A stretch of 64,000 bases of DNA from Methyloversatilis sp. RAC08 (GTDB lineage: Bacteria > Pseudomonadota > Gammaproteobacteria > Burkholderiales > Rhodocyclaceae). The position numbers were made by a program, and so were the translations under genes. A model generated the notes under the pieces. It made no database searches. It saw nothing but the letters and a program-made list of their open reading frames with translations, and was not told where the DNA came from. How positions within the stretch are numbered: the stretch's first letter is position 1; every line of letters begins with the position of its first letter. The stretch is from assembly GCF_001713355.1 (NCBI RefSeq), contig NZ_CP016448.1, positions 3,596,001 to 3,660,000 on the forward strand. The letters run 5' to 3'. Below, piece after piece: positions 18,678 to 27,383 of this stretch.

Positions 18678-19076
18678 GACTGTGGTGTCCGGATTGAGCG
18701 AAGTCCTGCTGCTCAGGATGCATGCTGACGTGCATCCTGGCTGCGCTTTCCCGCGATTATGTAATACAACCTAGGTTATGTGTCTGCAGACAGGCATGAC
18801 ACCTGTCACGGCCGTTTTCATGCAGGCCTGCGGGAATGCCAATTATTGTTACAACGGGCCTTTCGGCGCACCTTGGGGTGATCCAGGCCCCTGCATGCAG
18901 CGCATGCTCGCCCACGCCGTCGGCATTGCACGCTGCGCTTGCCCGGTCCGTTCTGCGCCACCGCAGCGCTGCCGCTATACTTCGCCGCGATTTGCGCGTG
19001 TCTGGCGCATCCAGGCACCATGCCGGCTCATGTGTCGGTGCCAGTTTTTCGTTCAATGACCAGTGACCGTCACGCC
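18678..19076. promoter_or_regulatory. divergent region between PEP-CTERM/pga operon and serC; possible serC -10
   Basis: About 400 bp without a credible gene. TATACT at 18976-18981 could serve as a -10 for serC, but no good -35 is spaced for it. The half near the PEP-CTERM gene contains AT-rich sequence (ATTATGTAATACAACC around 18756-18771) and an inverted pair around 18783-18810 (TGTCTGCAGACA, CAGGCATGACACCTGTCA). I did not find a convincing RpoN (TGGCAC-N5-TTGC) site. Confidence 0.35.
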
Positions 19077-20243
19077 ATGACCCCCGAGAAGCCCTTGATC
19101 CGTCCGTTGCGGCCATCTTTTTCTTCCGGACCTTGCGTGAAGCGTCCCGGCTGGACGCTGGCGGCGCTGGACGACGCTTTCATCGGCCGTTCGCACCGCG
19201 CACCGCAGGGCCTGGCCAAGCTGAAGGAGGTCATCGACCTGAGCCGCGCCGTGCTCGGTGTGCCCGATGACTACCGGATTGCCATCGTGCCGGGCTCGGA
19301 TACCGGGGCGGTCGAAATGGCGCTGTGGTCGCTGCTTGGCGAGCGCGACGTCGATTGTCTGGCCTGGGAAACCTTCGGTCACAGCTGGGTGACCGACGTC
19401 GACAGCGTGCTGAAACTGGCCGGCGCCCGTACGTTTGCGGCGCCGTTCGGCTGCCTGCCTGACCTGAGCGCCGTCAATTGGGCGCACGACGTGGTGTTCA
19501 CCTGGAATGGCACGACCGGCGGTGTGCGCGTGCCGTACGGTGACTGGATAGCCGACGACCGCAGCGGCCTGTCCATCTGCGACGCCACGTCGGCCGCCTT
19601 TGCGATGGAATTGCCGTGGCCGAAACTCGATGTGACCACCTGGTCATGGCAGAAGGTGCTCGGCGGCGAGGCGGCACACGGCATGATCGTGCTCAGCCCG
19701 CGCGCGGTCGAGCGGCTCGAACGCCATGCGCCCGCGTGGCCGGTGCCGAAGCTGTTCCGCATGACCAACAAGGCGGGCCTGATCGAAGACCTGTTTGCCG
19801 GCAGCACGATCAATACGCCGTCGATGCTGTGCGTCGAAGACCAGATCGATGCGCTGCGCTGGGCGGTGTCCATCGGCGGTCTGCCCGGCCTGATTGCGCG
19901 CAGCATGGCCAGCTTCGACGTGCTGGCGCGCTGGATCGATCGCAGTCACTGGGCGGCCTTCCTGGCCGACGATCCGGCGACCCGCTCGAACACCTCGGTC
20001 TGTCTGAAGATCGTCGACCCGTGGTTCGCTGCGCAGCCGACGGCCGCGCAGTGGGCACGGGTGCGCCGCATGTGCGCACTGCTCGAGCAGGAAGCGGCTG
20101 CGTTCGACGTTGCGGCCTATCGCGATGCGCCACCCGGCTTCCGCATCTGGTGCGGCGCCACCGTTGACGTCACAGACGTCGTCGCCCTGACGCCCTGGCT
20201 GGATTGGGCCTATGAAACCGTGAAGCAGGAATCCTCCGAATGA
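19077..20243 (+). CDS. serC: phosphoserine aminotransferase (alphaproteobacterial/archaeal-type SerC)
   Basis: 388 residues. The N-terminus [15 protein letters not shown] is the signature I know from the SerC subgroup found in alphaproteobacteria and Methanosarcina, unlike the E. coli-type enzyme. The PLP-binding lysine is in [25 protein letters not shown] and FTWNGTTGG supply other cofactor contacts. It converts 3-phosphohydroxypyruvate and glutamate to phosphoserine. Start at 19077; an in-frame ATG at 19056 is also possible. The last four bases overlap serB. In a serine-cycle methylotroph this helps set serine/glycine supply; that link is inferred. Confidence 0.88.
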   Translation: MTPEKPLIRPLRPSFSSGPCVKRPGWTLAALDDAFIGRSHRAPQGLAKLKEVIDLSRAVLGVPDDYRIAIVPGSDTGAVEMALWSLLGERDVDCLAWETFGHSWVTDVDSVLKLAGARTFAAPFGCLPDLSAVNWAHDVVFTWNGTTGGVRVPYGDWIADDRSGLSICDATSAAFAMELPWPKLDVTTWSWQKVLGGEAAHGMIVLSPRAVERLERHAPAWPVPKLFRMTNKAGLIEDLFAGSTINTPSMLCVEDQIDALRWAVSIGGLPGLIARSMASFDVLARWIDRSHWAAFLADDPATRSNTSVCLKIVDPWFAAQPTAAQWARVRRMCALLEQEAAAFDVAAYRDAPPGFRIWCGATVDVTDVVALTPWLDWAYETVKQESSE

Positions 20244-20917
20244 ACCGCGCCATCCTGTTCGACTGCGACAGCACGCTGTCGACGATAGAAGGCATCGATG
20301 TGCTGGCCGAACAGGCCGGCGTGGTCGATCAGGTCGTGCCGCTGACCACGGCGGCGATGGACGGCCGACTGAAGCTTGAAGACGCCTACGCAGCGCGGCT
20401 GGACCTGATCCGGCCCGACGCAGCTGCCATCGAGGCGCTCGGCCAGCGCTACATCGATACGCGGGTGGAGGGCGCGTGCAAGGCGGTCGCCGCTCTGCGT
20501 GCGCTGGGCTGGCAGGTGCATGTGGTGAGTGGTGGCATTCGCCAGGCGGTGCTGGCGCTGGCGCGCCATCTCGGCGTGCCCGACGAGCGCGTGCACGCGG
20601 TCGACCTGCAGTTCGACGCCGCGGGTGCATACGCCGGTTTCGACCGCTCATCGCCGCTGGCGCGCAGCGGCGGCAAGGCCGAGGTGTGCCGGGTGGTGCT
20701 GGGCGAGGTCGACAGCGTCGTCATGGTGGGTGACGGCATCACCGATCTGGAAGCCGGCGACGCCGGCGCGACGGTGATCGGCTTCGGCGGTGTCGTGCGG
20801 CGCGACATCGTGGCGCGTCGCGCGCATCACTTCATCGATCGTGCCGACCTGCGTGAAGTCGTGAAGCTGGTTGCCACGCCGGAAGAATTCGACCGCGTCG
20901 ACCTGCTGCTGCGTTGA
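20240..20917 (+). CDS. serB: HAD-family phosphoserine phosphatase
   Basis: 225 residues. HAD motif I is FDCDSTLST at residues 7-15, with nucleophile Asp and acid/base Asp. Motif II is VVSGG near 96, the motif III lysine sits in GGKAEV, and motif IV is [15 protein letters not shown] near 158. A helical cap lies between motifs I and II. The specific substrate is inferred from overlap with serC (ATGA): removal of phosphate from phosphoserine, the last step to serine. The enzyme is shorter than E. coli SerB, which has an extra N-terminal domain. Confidence 0.87.
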   Translation: MNRAILFDCDSTLSTIEGIDVLAEQAGVVDQVVPLTTAAMDGRLKLEDAYAARLDLIRPDAAAIEALGQRYIDTRVEGACKAVAALRALGWQVHVVSGGIRQAVLALARHLGVPDERVHAVDLQFDAAGAYAGFDRSSPLARSGGKAEVCRVVLGEVDSVVMVGDGITDLEAGDAGATVIGFGGVVRRDIVARRAHHFIDRADLREVVKLVATPEEFDRVDLLLR

Positions 20918-20920
20918 CCG

Positions 20921-21373
20921 TCAGCGCGCTGCGCCGGTGCGGCGCAGCGGCCCGAAGCACTGCTTCAGTTCTGGCGCCACGCACACGACGTGCTGGTCGC
21001 CTTCCGGGTTGAACTTCACGTACACGGTGTAAAGCTTGTTCGTGTCGTCTTCCTTCGAACCGGCGCAATCCGTGCCGCCGTGGTCCTTCAGGATGGTCGC
21101 CTCCAGCTTGTAGAAGCCTGTGTCCGAACCCTTCGGATCGAATACATAGGCCATTTCGCTGCGCTCTTCGCCGCTCTGCACCGAACCGCTGCCATCGACG
21201 CGGTACTCGTAGGTTTCGCTGCACTGCGCCGGATCGGTCCAGCTCCATGCACCGGCGAGCTGCGGCACGGGCGAAGCTGCGCGCTCGGCATCGGCCGGTA
21301 CGGCCTGCGCGTGCTGTGCCAGAAGCAGGCTGAATGACAGCAGGCAGGCGAACTTCAATGAATGTGAGGGCAT
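20921..21373 (-). CDS. secreted protein of unknown function
   Basis: 150 residues from the ATG at 21373 with a signal peptide (SLKFACLLSFSLLLAQHAQA). The mature part, about 125 residues, opens with VPQLAGAWSWTDPAQCSETY, reminiscent of lipocalin-like or copper-resistance-type small beta proteins (LAGxW), and contains four cysteines (QCSE, DCAG, VVCVAP, QCFG) that could form two disulfides. No family identified. Convergent with serB (3-base gap) and divergent from the HExxH gene. An earlier start inside the same frame adds non-signal sequence and was not used. Confidence 0.65.
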   Translation of the reverse strand: MPSHSLKFACLLSFSLLLAQHAQAVPADAERAASPVPQLAGAWSWTDPAQCSETYEYRVDGSGSVQSGEERSEMAYVFDPKGSDTGFYKLEATILKDHGGTDCAGSKEDDTNKLYTVYVKFNPEGDQHVVCVAPELKQCFGPLRRTGAAR

Positions 21374-21576
21374 GACGGACTCCGTTGCGGGGCGTGTGAG
21401 TGATCGGCTGTACGACGCATTGTGGCAATCGACACCTTGTCCGACACGGGCCCCGTGCCCGAGTTCTTCCGGAACGGAACGATTTCGCGCGGCGATGTCG
21501 AAATGCGCGGATATCTTTCCAGACATGGCGCTGACTGCCCAAACCGGGCGCCTGCCGAGCCCCGAAGGACACACAC

Positions 21577-22128
21577 ATGGTTGACAGCGCAATCATCGCC
21601 CATCTTTTCAGCGTGGCGGCAGCCCTCTCGGGTTACCCGGCGATAGCGGAACCGGATCGACCGCTGCTCAGATTGATGACGCCCGCGGCGCTGGTCGAGG
21701 AAGTGTGCCCGGACGCACCGTCGGACTGCGAGAAGCTGGTGGCGCTGTACGACCACGAACGCCACCAGGTGCTGATGCGCTCGGATCTCGACCTGCAGGA
21801 CGCAGCCGACAATTCCTTTCTGGTGCACGAATTCGTTCATGTGCTCGAAGCGCGCCACAGGGGTGCGGCGTATCAGCAGGATTGCGCGGCCACGCTGCGT
21901 TCGGAGCGCGAAGCCTACCGCGTGCAGAACGTCTATCTCGACAGGGAAGGGCGGCCGGAACGGCATGGCGGCATGCTCGCCCACCGCGTGTGTGCGGCGG
22001 ATCAGCCGGGCGGCAGCGGCACCATGAAGCTGGAAATGGCGCCCGCGGGCCCGCGCGACGAGCAGGCCCTGGAGGCCTTCATGCAGGACCTGAACCGGCG
22101 CGACGCGTCACCGGCGCGTCGCCGGTGA
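21577..22128 (+). CDS. HExxH-motif protein, possible small metallopeptidase
   Basis: 183 residues. HEFVHVLEARH at about residues 88-98 contains the zinc-protease motif HExxH; a downstream third ligand cannot be assigned. The N-terminus is hydrophobic for about 20 residues (SAIIAHLFSVAAALSGYPAIA) and may be a signal peptide. Three or four cysteines (VCPD, DCEK, DCAA, VCAA) suggest an oxidising location. I do not recognise the family beyond this. Activity is inferred from the motif only. Confidence 0.6.
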   Translation: MVDSAIIAHLFSVAAALSGYPAIAEPDRPLLRLMTPAALVEEVCPDAPSDCEKLVALYDHERHQVLMRSDLDLQDAADNSFLVHEFVHVLEARHRGAAYQQDCAATLRSEREAYRVQNVYLDREGRPERHGGMLAHRVCAADQPGGSGTMKLEMAPAGPRDEQALEAFMQDLNRRDASPARRR

Positions 22129-22144
22129 CGGTCGATCGGCGGCA

Positions 22145-25100
22145 TCACAGCAGCACGCGCTCGATGCCGCCGTTGTTGGCCTGGTCGATGTAGCGCTCCG
22201 CCCAATCGGCGCCGAGCAGATGACGCGCCATCTCGACCACGATGTAGTCGGCCTGCGTTGCGCTGTCGTTGTCATAGCGCGACAGGCCCTGCAGGCAGGA
22301 CGGGCAGGAGGTCAGTATCTTCACCTCGCCCTTGAAACCGTCCGCGCGTTGCACATCGGCACCCTTGCGCATCTCTTCTTCCTTGCGGAAGCGCACCTGG
22401 GTGGAAATGTCCGGCCGGCTGACCGCCAGCGTGCCGCTTTCGCCGCAGCAGCGGTCATTCAGCGCGACTTTCGAACCGTCCGCCGTGCCGATCAGCTGAT
22501 TGACCACCTTCAGCGGTGCGTGGGTCTTCATCGGCGTGTGGCAAGGGTCGTGATACATGTAGCGCACACCTTCCACGCCTTCGAGCTTCACGCCCTTTTC
22601 CATCAGGTATTCGTGGATGTCGAGCAGTCGGCAGCCGGGGAATATCTTGTCGAACTCGTACTTCTGCAGCTGGTCCATGCAGGTCCCACAGGACACGATG
22701 ACCGTCTTGATGTCGAGGTAATTCAGCGTGTTGGCCACGCGGTGGAACAGCACCCGGTTCGAGGTGCTGATCTGCTGGCCCTTTTCGGCTTCGCCGCCAG
22801 CGGTCTGCGGGTAGCCGCAGCACAGATAGCCTGGCGGCAGCACGGTCTGCGCGCCGACGTGGTACAGCATGGCCTGTGTGGCCAGCCCGACCTGCGAAAA
22901 CAGACGTTCCGAACCGCAGCCCGGAAAGTAGAACACCGCTTCCTGCTCATCCGACGCGCGCTTCGGGTTGCGGATGACCGGCACGATGGCGGCGTCTTCG
23001 ATATCGAGCAGTGCGCGCGAGGTGCGTTTCGGCAACTTGCCCGGCATCGGCTTGTTGATGAAATGGATCACCTGCGCCTTGATCGGCGGGCGGCCGAGCG
23101 TCGGTGGCGGGTTCTTCGTCTGCCGGTCGATCAGGCCGAGCGCCTTGCCAACCTTGTGGCCGAGCCGTTGAGCCTTGTAGCCGACGCCCATCATCGCCAC
23201 GCGCAGCGCCTTGATGGTGGCCGGATCGGTCGCGTTCAGGAAGGCCATCGATGCGGCCGTGCCCGGGTTGAACTTGCGCTTGCCCTGCTTGCGCAAGGCG
23301 TTGCGCATGGCGATCGACACGTCGCCGAAGTCGATGTCCACCGGACAGGGATTGGCGCACTTGTGGCACACCGTGCAGTGGTCGGCGACGTCGCTGAATT
23401 CGTCGAAGTGGCGAAGCGACACACCGCGCCGCGTCTGTTCCTCGTACAGGAAGGCCTCGATCAGCAGCGAAGTGGCGAGAATCTTGTTGCGCGGCGAGTA
23501 CAGCAGATTGGCGCGCGGCACATGGGTAGAACACACCGGCTTGCACTTGCCGCAGCGCAGGCAGTCCTTGATCGATGTGGCGATCTGGCCGACGTCGCTC
23601 ATTTCCATGATCAGCGATTCGGTGCCGAGCAGCGAGAACGAGGGCGTGTAGGCGCGCGACAGGTCACCACCCGGCAGCAGCTTGCCGGCGTTGAAGTGGC
23701 CATCCGGATCGACCCGCCGCTTGTAGTCGATGAAGGGTGCCAGTTCGTCGTCGGTCAGGAATTCGAGCTTGGTGATGCCGATGCCGTGCTCGCCCGAAAT
23801 GACGCCGCCGAGCGAACGCGCCAGCGCCATGATGCGGGCGACCGCCGCATTGGCTTCCTGCAGCATGTCGTAGTTGTCGGAATTCACCGGGATGTTGGTG
23901 TGCACATTGCCGTCGCCGGCATGCATGTGCAGCGCGACGAACACCCGGCTGCGCAGAACGGCTTTCTGCTCCGCCTCGATGCGTTCGAGGATGGGCCGGT
24001 ACATCGCACCGTCGAAAATCTCTTCCAGCAGCGGCTTCAGTTCGCGCTTCCACGACACGCGCACCGAGTAGTCCTGCAGCCGGTGGAACAGCGTCGGCGA
24101 CGCCGCGCGGTTGAGCAGCGGACCGACCTCGACGCCGAGCGAAAGAATGATCGCTTCGGCCCGCTCCAGCGGCATGTCCAGGTTGTCGCGCAGCCACTGC
24201 CAGCGACCGCGCACTGCGGCCACCTGCTGCAGCGCCTGCGTGCGCCGGTCGCCGAGCAGCTGGTCGGCGTCGATGTTGGCGTCACCGGCGTGCAGCGGCA
24301 GCTCGCCGCGCAGCACGGTCACCAGCGCATCGCAGAAGCGCAGCTTGCTGGCGATCGACAGTTCGATGTTGATGCGTTCGATGCCGTCGCAGTAGTCGCC
24401 CATGCGCGGCAGCGGAATCACCACGTCTTCGTTGATCTTGAAGGCATTGGTGTGGCGCGCGATGGCGGCGGTGCGGGCGCGGTCGAGCCAGAAGGTCTTG
24501 CGCGATTCGGCCGACACCGCGATGAAGCCTTCGGCGCCGCGCTGGTTGCACAGGCGCACGACTTCCGACGCGGCGGCCATGACGGTCGTTTCGTCGTCGC
24601 CGACGATGTCGCCGATCAGCACCATCTTCGGCCGGCCGTGGCGGCGTGCCTTGGTGGCGTAGCCGACCGCGCGCACATAGCGCTCGTCCAGATGCTCCAG
24701 GCCGGCAAGCAGCACACGCGCGTTGCCTGCCTTCGGAAGGGCGTCGAGGTAGTCCTTGATTTCGACGATGGCCGGCACCGCCTCGCGTACCTGGCCGAAA
24801 AACTCCAGACAGACGGTGCGGGTGACCGGCGGCAACTTGTGCAGGATCCAGCGCGCGCTGGTGATCAGGCCGTCGCAACCTTCCTTCTGCACGCCGGGCA
24901 GGCCGGACAGGAACTTGTCGGTGACGTCCTTGCCCAGGCCTTCCTTGCGAAAGCGGGCGCCCGGGACTTCGAGCGTTTCGGCGTCGCCGCGCGGCGTCCT
25001 GCCGTCGGCCTCGAAGTGCTGGATGGCGAAGCGCACGCGCGCCGCGTCGTGGATCTTGCCGAGGTTATGGTCGAGCCGGGTCACTTCGAGCAGGAAGCCG

Positions 25101-26080
25101 TCTGCATCGACCATGCGCCAGCTGGCCAGATTGTCGAGCGCCGTACCCCACAGCACGGCCTTCTTGCCGCCGGCATTGGTCGCGATGTTGCCGCCTATGC
25201 ACGAGGCGTCGGCCGACGTCGGATCACAGGCGAACACCAGTCCGGCGTGCTCCGCCGCATCCATCACGCGCCGCGTCACCACGCCGGCACCGGTGCGGAT
25301 GGTGGCGTAGGGCGCCGCGAGCCCCGGCAGCACGGTCGATTCGACCGGGCCGATGTCGATCAGCTTTTCGGTGTTGATGACCGCCGACGTCGCCGTCAGC
25401 GGCACGGCGCTGCCGGTGTAACCGGTGCCGCCGCCGCGCGGAATGATGGTCAGCCCGAGTTCGATGCAGCCGCGCACCAGCGGCGCGATTTCGTCTTCGG
25501 TATCCGGATACAGCACGACCATCGGGTATTCGACCCGCCAGTCGGTGGCGTCGGTCACGTGCGACACGCGGGCCAGACCGTCAAAGGCGATGTTCGCTTC
25601 GCGCGTGTGGCGGCCGAGCACCTTGACGATGCGCCGGCGCAGCTCGCGCACGGTGGCAAAATGCGCCGCGAAGGCGTCCACCGCGGCGCGCGCGGCCAGC
25701 AGCAGCTCACCCACCTTGCGATCGCGTTCCAGCGTCGCAGCATCACCGCTGCGCTGGCGCCGCTGCTCGATCTCGCCCAGTCTATGGTGCATCGCACCGA
25801 CCAGCGCAGCCTGCCGCTTCGGATTGTCGAGCAGGTCGTCTTCAAGGTAGGGGTTGCGCTGCACGACCCAGATGTCGCCCAGCACTTCGTACAGCATGCG
25901 CGCGGAACGGCCGGTCAGACGTTCGCCGCGCAGGCTGGCGAGCGTGTCCCACATGGGCTCGCCGAGCAGCCGGATCACGATTTCGCGATCGGACAGCGAG
26001 GTGTAGTTGTACGGTATTTCGCGCAGTCGGGTAGGTTCGCGCGAAGCTTGCAAATCGATGAGCGCGGTGGCGGATTCCAT
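22145..26080 (-). CDS. large FAD/Fe-S oxidoreductase (FAD-linked oxidase + two ferredoxin clusters + CCG domains)
   Basis: 1311 residues. The first 180 residues form a helical domain seen in related long proteins (I recall DUF3683). An FAD-binding PCMH-type domain follows ([15 protein letters not shown] near 255), then an FAD-oxidase C-terminal domain with the GEHGIGITK motif near residue 765. Two 4Fe-4S clusters follow, [12 protein letters not shown] and [12 protein letters not shown] (about 835-920), then CCG-type heterodisulfide-reductase-like domains ([35 protein letters not shown]). Homologues are annotated as D-lactate/glycolate-dehydrogenase-like. The substrate is not known. ATG at 26080 chosen; a TTG at 26086 is less likely. 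Confidence 0.85.
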   Translation of the reverse strand: MESATALIDLQASREPTRLREIPYNYTSLSDREIVIRLLGEPMWDTLASLRGERLTGRSARMLYEVLGDIWVVQRNPYLEDDLLDNPKRQAALVGAMHHRLGEIEQRRQRSGDAATLERDRKVGELLLAARAAVDAFAAHFATVRELRRRIVKVLGRHTREANIAFDGLARVSHVTDATDWRVEYPMVVLYPDTEDEIAPLVRGCIELGLTIIPRGGGTGYTGSAVPLTATSAVINTEKLIDIGPVESTVLPGLAAPYATIRTGAGVVTRRVMDAAEHAGLVFACDPTSADASCIGGNIATNAGGKKAVLWGTALDNLASWRMVDADGFLLEVTRLDHNLGKIHDAARVRFAIQHFEADGRTPRGDAETLEVPGARFRKEGLGKDVTDKFLSGLPGVQKEGCDGLITSARWILHKLPPVTRTVCLEFFGQVREAVPAIVEIKDYLDALPKAGNARVLLAGLEHLDERYVRAVGYATKARRHGRPKMVLIGDIVGDDETTVMAAASEVVRLCNQRGAEGFIAVSAESRKTFWLDRARTAAIARHTNAFKINEDVVIPLPRMGDYCDGIERINIELSIASKLRFCDALVTVLRGELPLHAGDANIDADQLLGDRRTQALQQVAAVRGRWQWLRDNLDMPLERAEAIILSLGVEVGPLLNRAASPTLFHRLQDYSVRVSWKRELKPLLEEIFDGAMYRPILERIEAEQKAVLRSRVFVALHMHAGDGNVHTNIPVNSDNYDMLQEANAAVARIMALARSLGGVISGEHGIGITKLEFLTDDELAPFIDYKRRVDPDGHFNAGKLLPGGDLSRAYTPSFSLLGTESLIMEMSDVGQIATSIKDCLRCGKCKPVCSTHVPRANLLYSPRNKILATSLLIEAFLYEEQTRRGVSLRHFDEFSDVADHCTVCHKCANPCPVDIDFGDVSIAMRNALRKQGKRKFNPGTAASMAFLNATDPATIKALRVAMMGVGYKAQRLGHKVGKALGLIDRQTKNPPPTLGRPPIKAQVIHFINKPMPGKLPKRTSRALLDIEDAAIVPVIRNPKRASDEQEAVFYFPGCGSERLFSQVGLATQAMLYHVGAQTVLPPGYLCCGYPQTAGGEAEKGQQISTSNRVLFHRVANTLNYLDIKTVIVSCGTCMDQLQKYEFDKIFPGCRLLDIHEYLMEKGVKLEGVEGVRYMYHDPCHTPMKTHAPLKVVNQLIGTADGSKVALNDRCCGESGTLAVSRPDISTQVRFRKEEEMRKGADVQRADGFKGEVKILTSCPSCLQGLSRYDNDSATQADYIVVEMARHLLGADWAERYIDQANNGGIERVLL

Positions 26081-26244
26081 CAACAAGCCGTGTAGAGGTT
26101 CGGGGACGCATTATACGTCCGCTGGTTGTGCACTGCGCCAGACTGGAAACGATATGCGCCGATAACCGTCCACCGGCAGTCCGTATTCCCGGCTCGACTG
26201 AACTTTCGATCGTCGGCCACTTCACCTCCACTTCAGGATGTCTT

Positions 26245-27321
26245 TTGGATACCCTCACTCACGCCCTGTCCGGCGCGCTGCTCGGACGCTTGATTGCCCG
26301 CCCGCCCGACCCGGCAAGGCCGGCGCCGAAACCTTGGCAGATGGTGGTCGCCGGCGCAGCAGCCGCGACCTTTCCCGATCTCGATTTCGTGCTCGGCTAT
26401 GTGTCGGAGCTGACCTATCTGCGCGGCCACAGAGGCGTCACGCATTCGGTTCTGCTGCTGCCGTTGTGGGGGCTGCTGATCGCCTGGCTGCTGGCGCGGG
26501 TGCCGAAGATGCGCGCGCCGGGCATCGACTGGCCTGCCTTTTACGTCGTGGTGTGTGCCGGCATCGGCATCCACATCCTCGGCGACCTGATCACGCAGTT
26601 CGGCACGATGATCCTGGCGCCTTTTTCCGATCGTCGCTTTGGCTGGGGCACCACGTTCATCATCGACCTGCCGCTGACCGGGCTGCTTGTTGCGGGGCTG
26701 GTGGCGAGCGCGCTGTGGCGGCGCAGCCGCGCACCGGCCGCATTCGGGCTGATGGCGGTGTGCGCATGGGTGGGCGTCGGCGCCGTCGGAAAGTCGGAAG
26801 CCATCGATGCTGCGCGGCGCCATGCGATGGAACAGGGCATCACCGCGGTCGCGCTCGACGCGATTCCCCGTCCGGCTTCGCCCTTCAACTGGACCGCGGT
26901 GATCGACGACGGAGAGCGCTTCCATACCGCGCACATAAATACGCGGCGCAGCGAAGTCATGGAGGCCGGGCCGGACGACAATCTGATCCGTCGCCTGTCT
27001 TCACATTACCGGCCGGTGACGATGGCGCACTGGCAGGTGCGCGAGCGTTTCGGCAACGGAGGCTATGGCGAGGTGCGCGAACAGGTGCGCGCCGTCTGGT
27101 CGGCGCCGGATTTCGCCTTCTTCCGCTGGTTCGCGATGTTTCCGGTGCTCGACAGCGTCGGCGGCGCGGCGGGCGGGGCCTGCGTCAGCTTTCGCGATCT
27201 GCGCTTCGAGACGCCCGGGCGCGACAGCCTGCCGTTCCGATACGGGCTGTGCGAGAGCAGCGCCGGATGGGCGCTGGTCGAACGAACGATGGCGGGCTGG
27301 CGAAAGCTGAGCGGTCGCTGA
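26245..27321 (+). CDS. YdjM/DUF457-type membrane protein (metal-dependent hydrolase family)
   Basis: 358 residues from a TTG start (TTG GAT ACC) preceded by AGGA at 26235-26238. The resulting N-terminus MDTLTHALSGALLGR is the family hallmark, and ATG starts further upstream give unrelated sequence. It has about five membrane helices in the first 210 residues, with histidine/aspartate clusters TFPDLDF, GHRGVTHS and HILGDLITQFG that match the metal-site pattern of the YdjM-like hydrolase family. The C-terminal 150 residues are soluble. The inner-membrane location is clear; substrate unknown. Divergent from the Fe-S oxidoreductase. Confidence 0.78.
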   Translation: MDTLTHALSGALLGRLIARPPDPARPAPKPWQMVVAGAAAATFPDLDFVLGYVSELTYLRGHRGVTHSVLLLPLWGLLIAWLLARVPKMRAPGIDWPAFYVVVCAGIGIHILGDLITQFGTMILAPFSDRRFGWGTTFIIDLPLTGLLVAGLVASALWRRSRAPAAFGLMAVCAWVGVGAVGKSEAIDAARRHAMEQGITAVALDAIPRPASPFNWTAVIDDGERFHTAHINTRRSEVMEAGPDDNLIRRLSSHYRPVTMAHWQVRERFGNGGYGEVREQVRAVWSAPDFAFFRWFAMFPVLDSVGGAAGGACVSFRDLRFETPGRDSLPFRYGLCESSAGWALVERTMAGWRKLSGR

Positions 27322-27325
27322 ACGA

Positions 27326-27370
27326 AAAAAAGCCGGGCCGGCAGTCCGCAGACCACCGGCCCGGCCTTCA
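27326..27370. terminator. bidirectional intrinsic terminator
   Basis: GCCGGGCCGG (27332-27341) and CCGGCCCGGC (27356-27365) form a perfect 10-bp stem with a 14-base loop. An A-run precedes it (27325-27331), which gives a U-tail for the leftward strand. It sits between convergent genes, 13 bases from the receptor stop. Confidence 0.75.
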
Positions 27371-27383
27371 CTGTGCCGGCAGC

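Noticed and set aside
18826-18850. Possible RpoN (-24/-12) promoter for the PEP-CTERM/pga operon on the - strand
   Set aside because: TGGCAT followed by GGC has 11-base instead of 10-base spacing and lies about 150 bases upstream of the gene.
22220-26095. 1291-codon open frame on the + strand
   Set aside because: It lies entirely antisense to the flavin/Fe-S oxidoreductase gene, whose motifs are unmistakable. The translated frame is rich in His, Arg, Gln and Val with no domains: a high-GC shadow.
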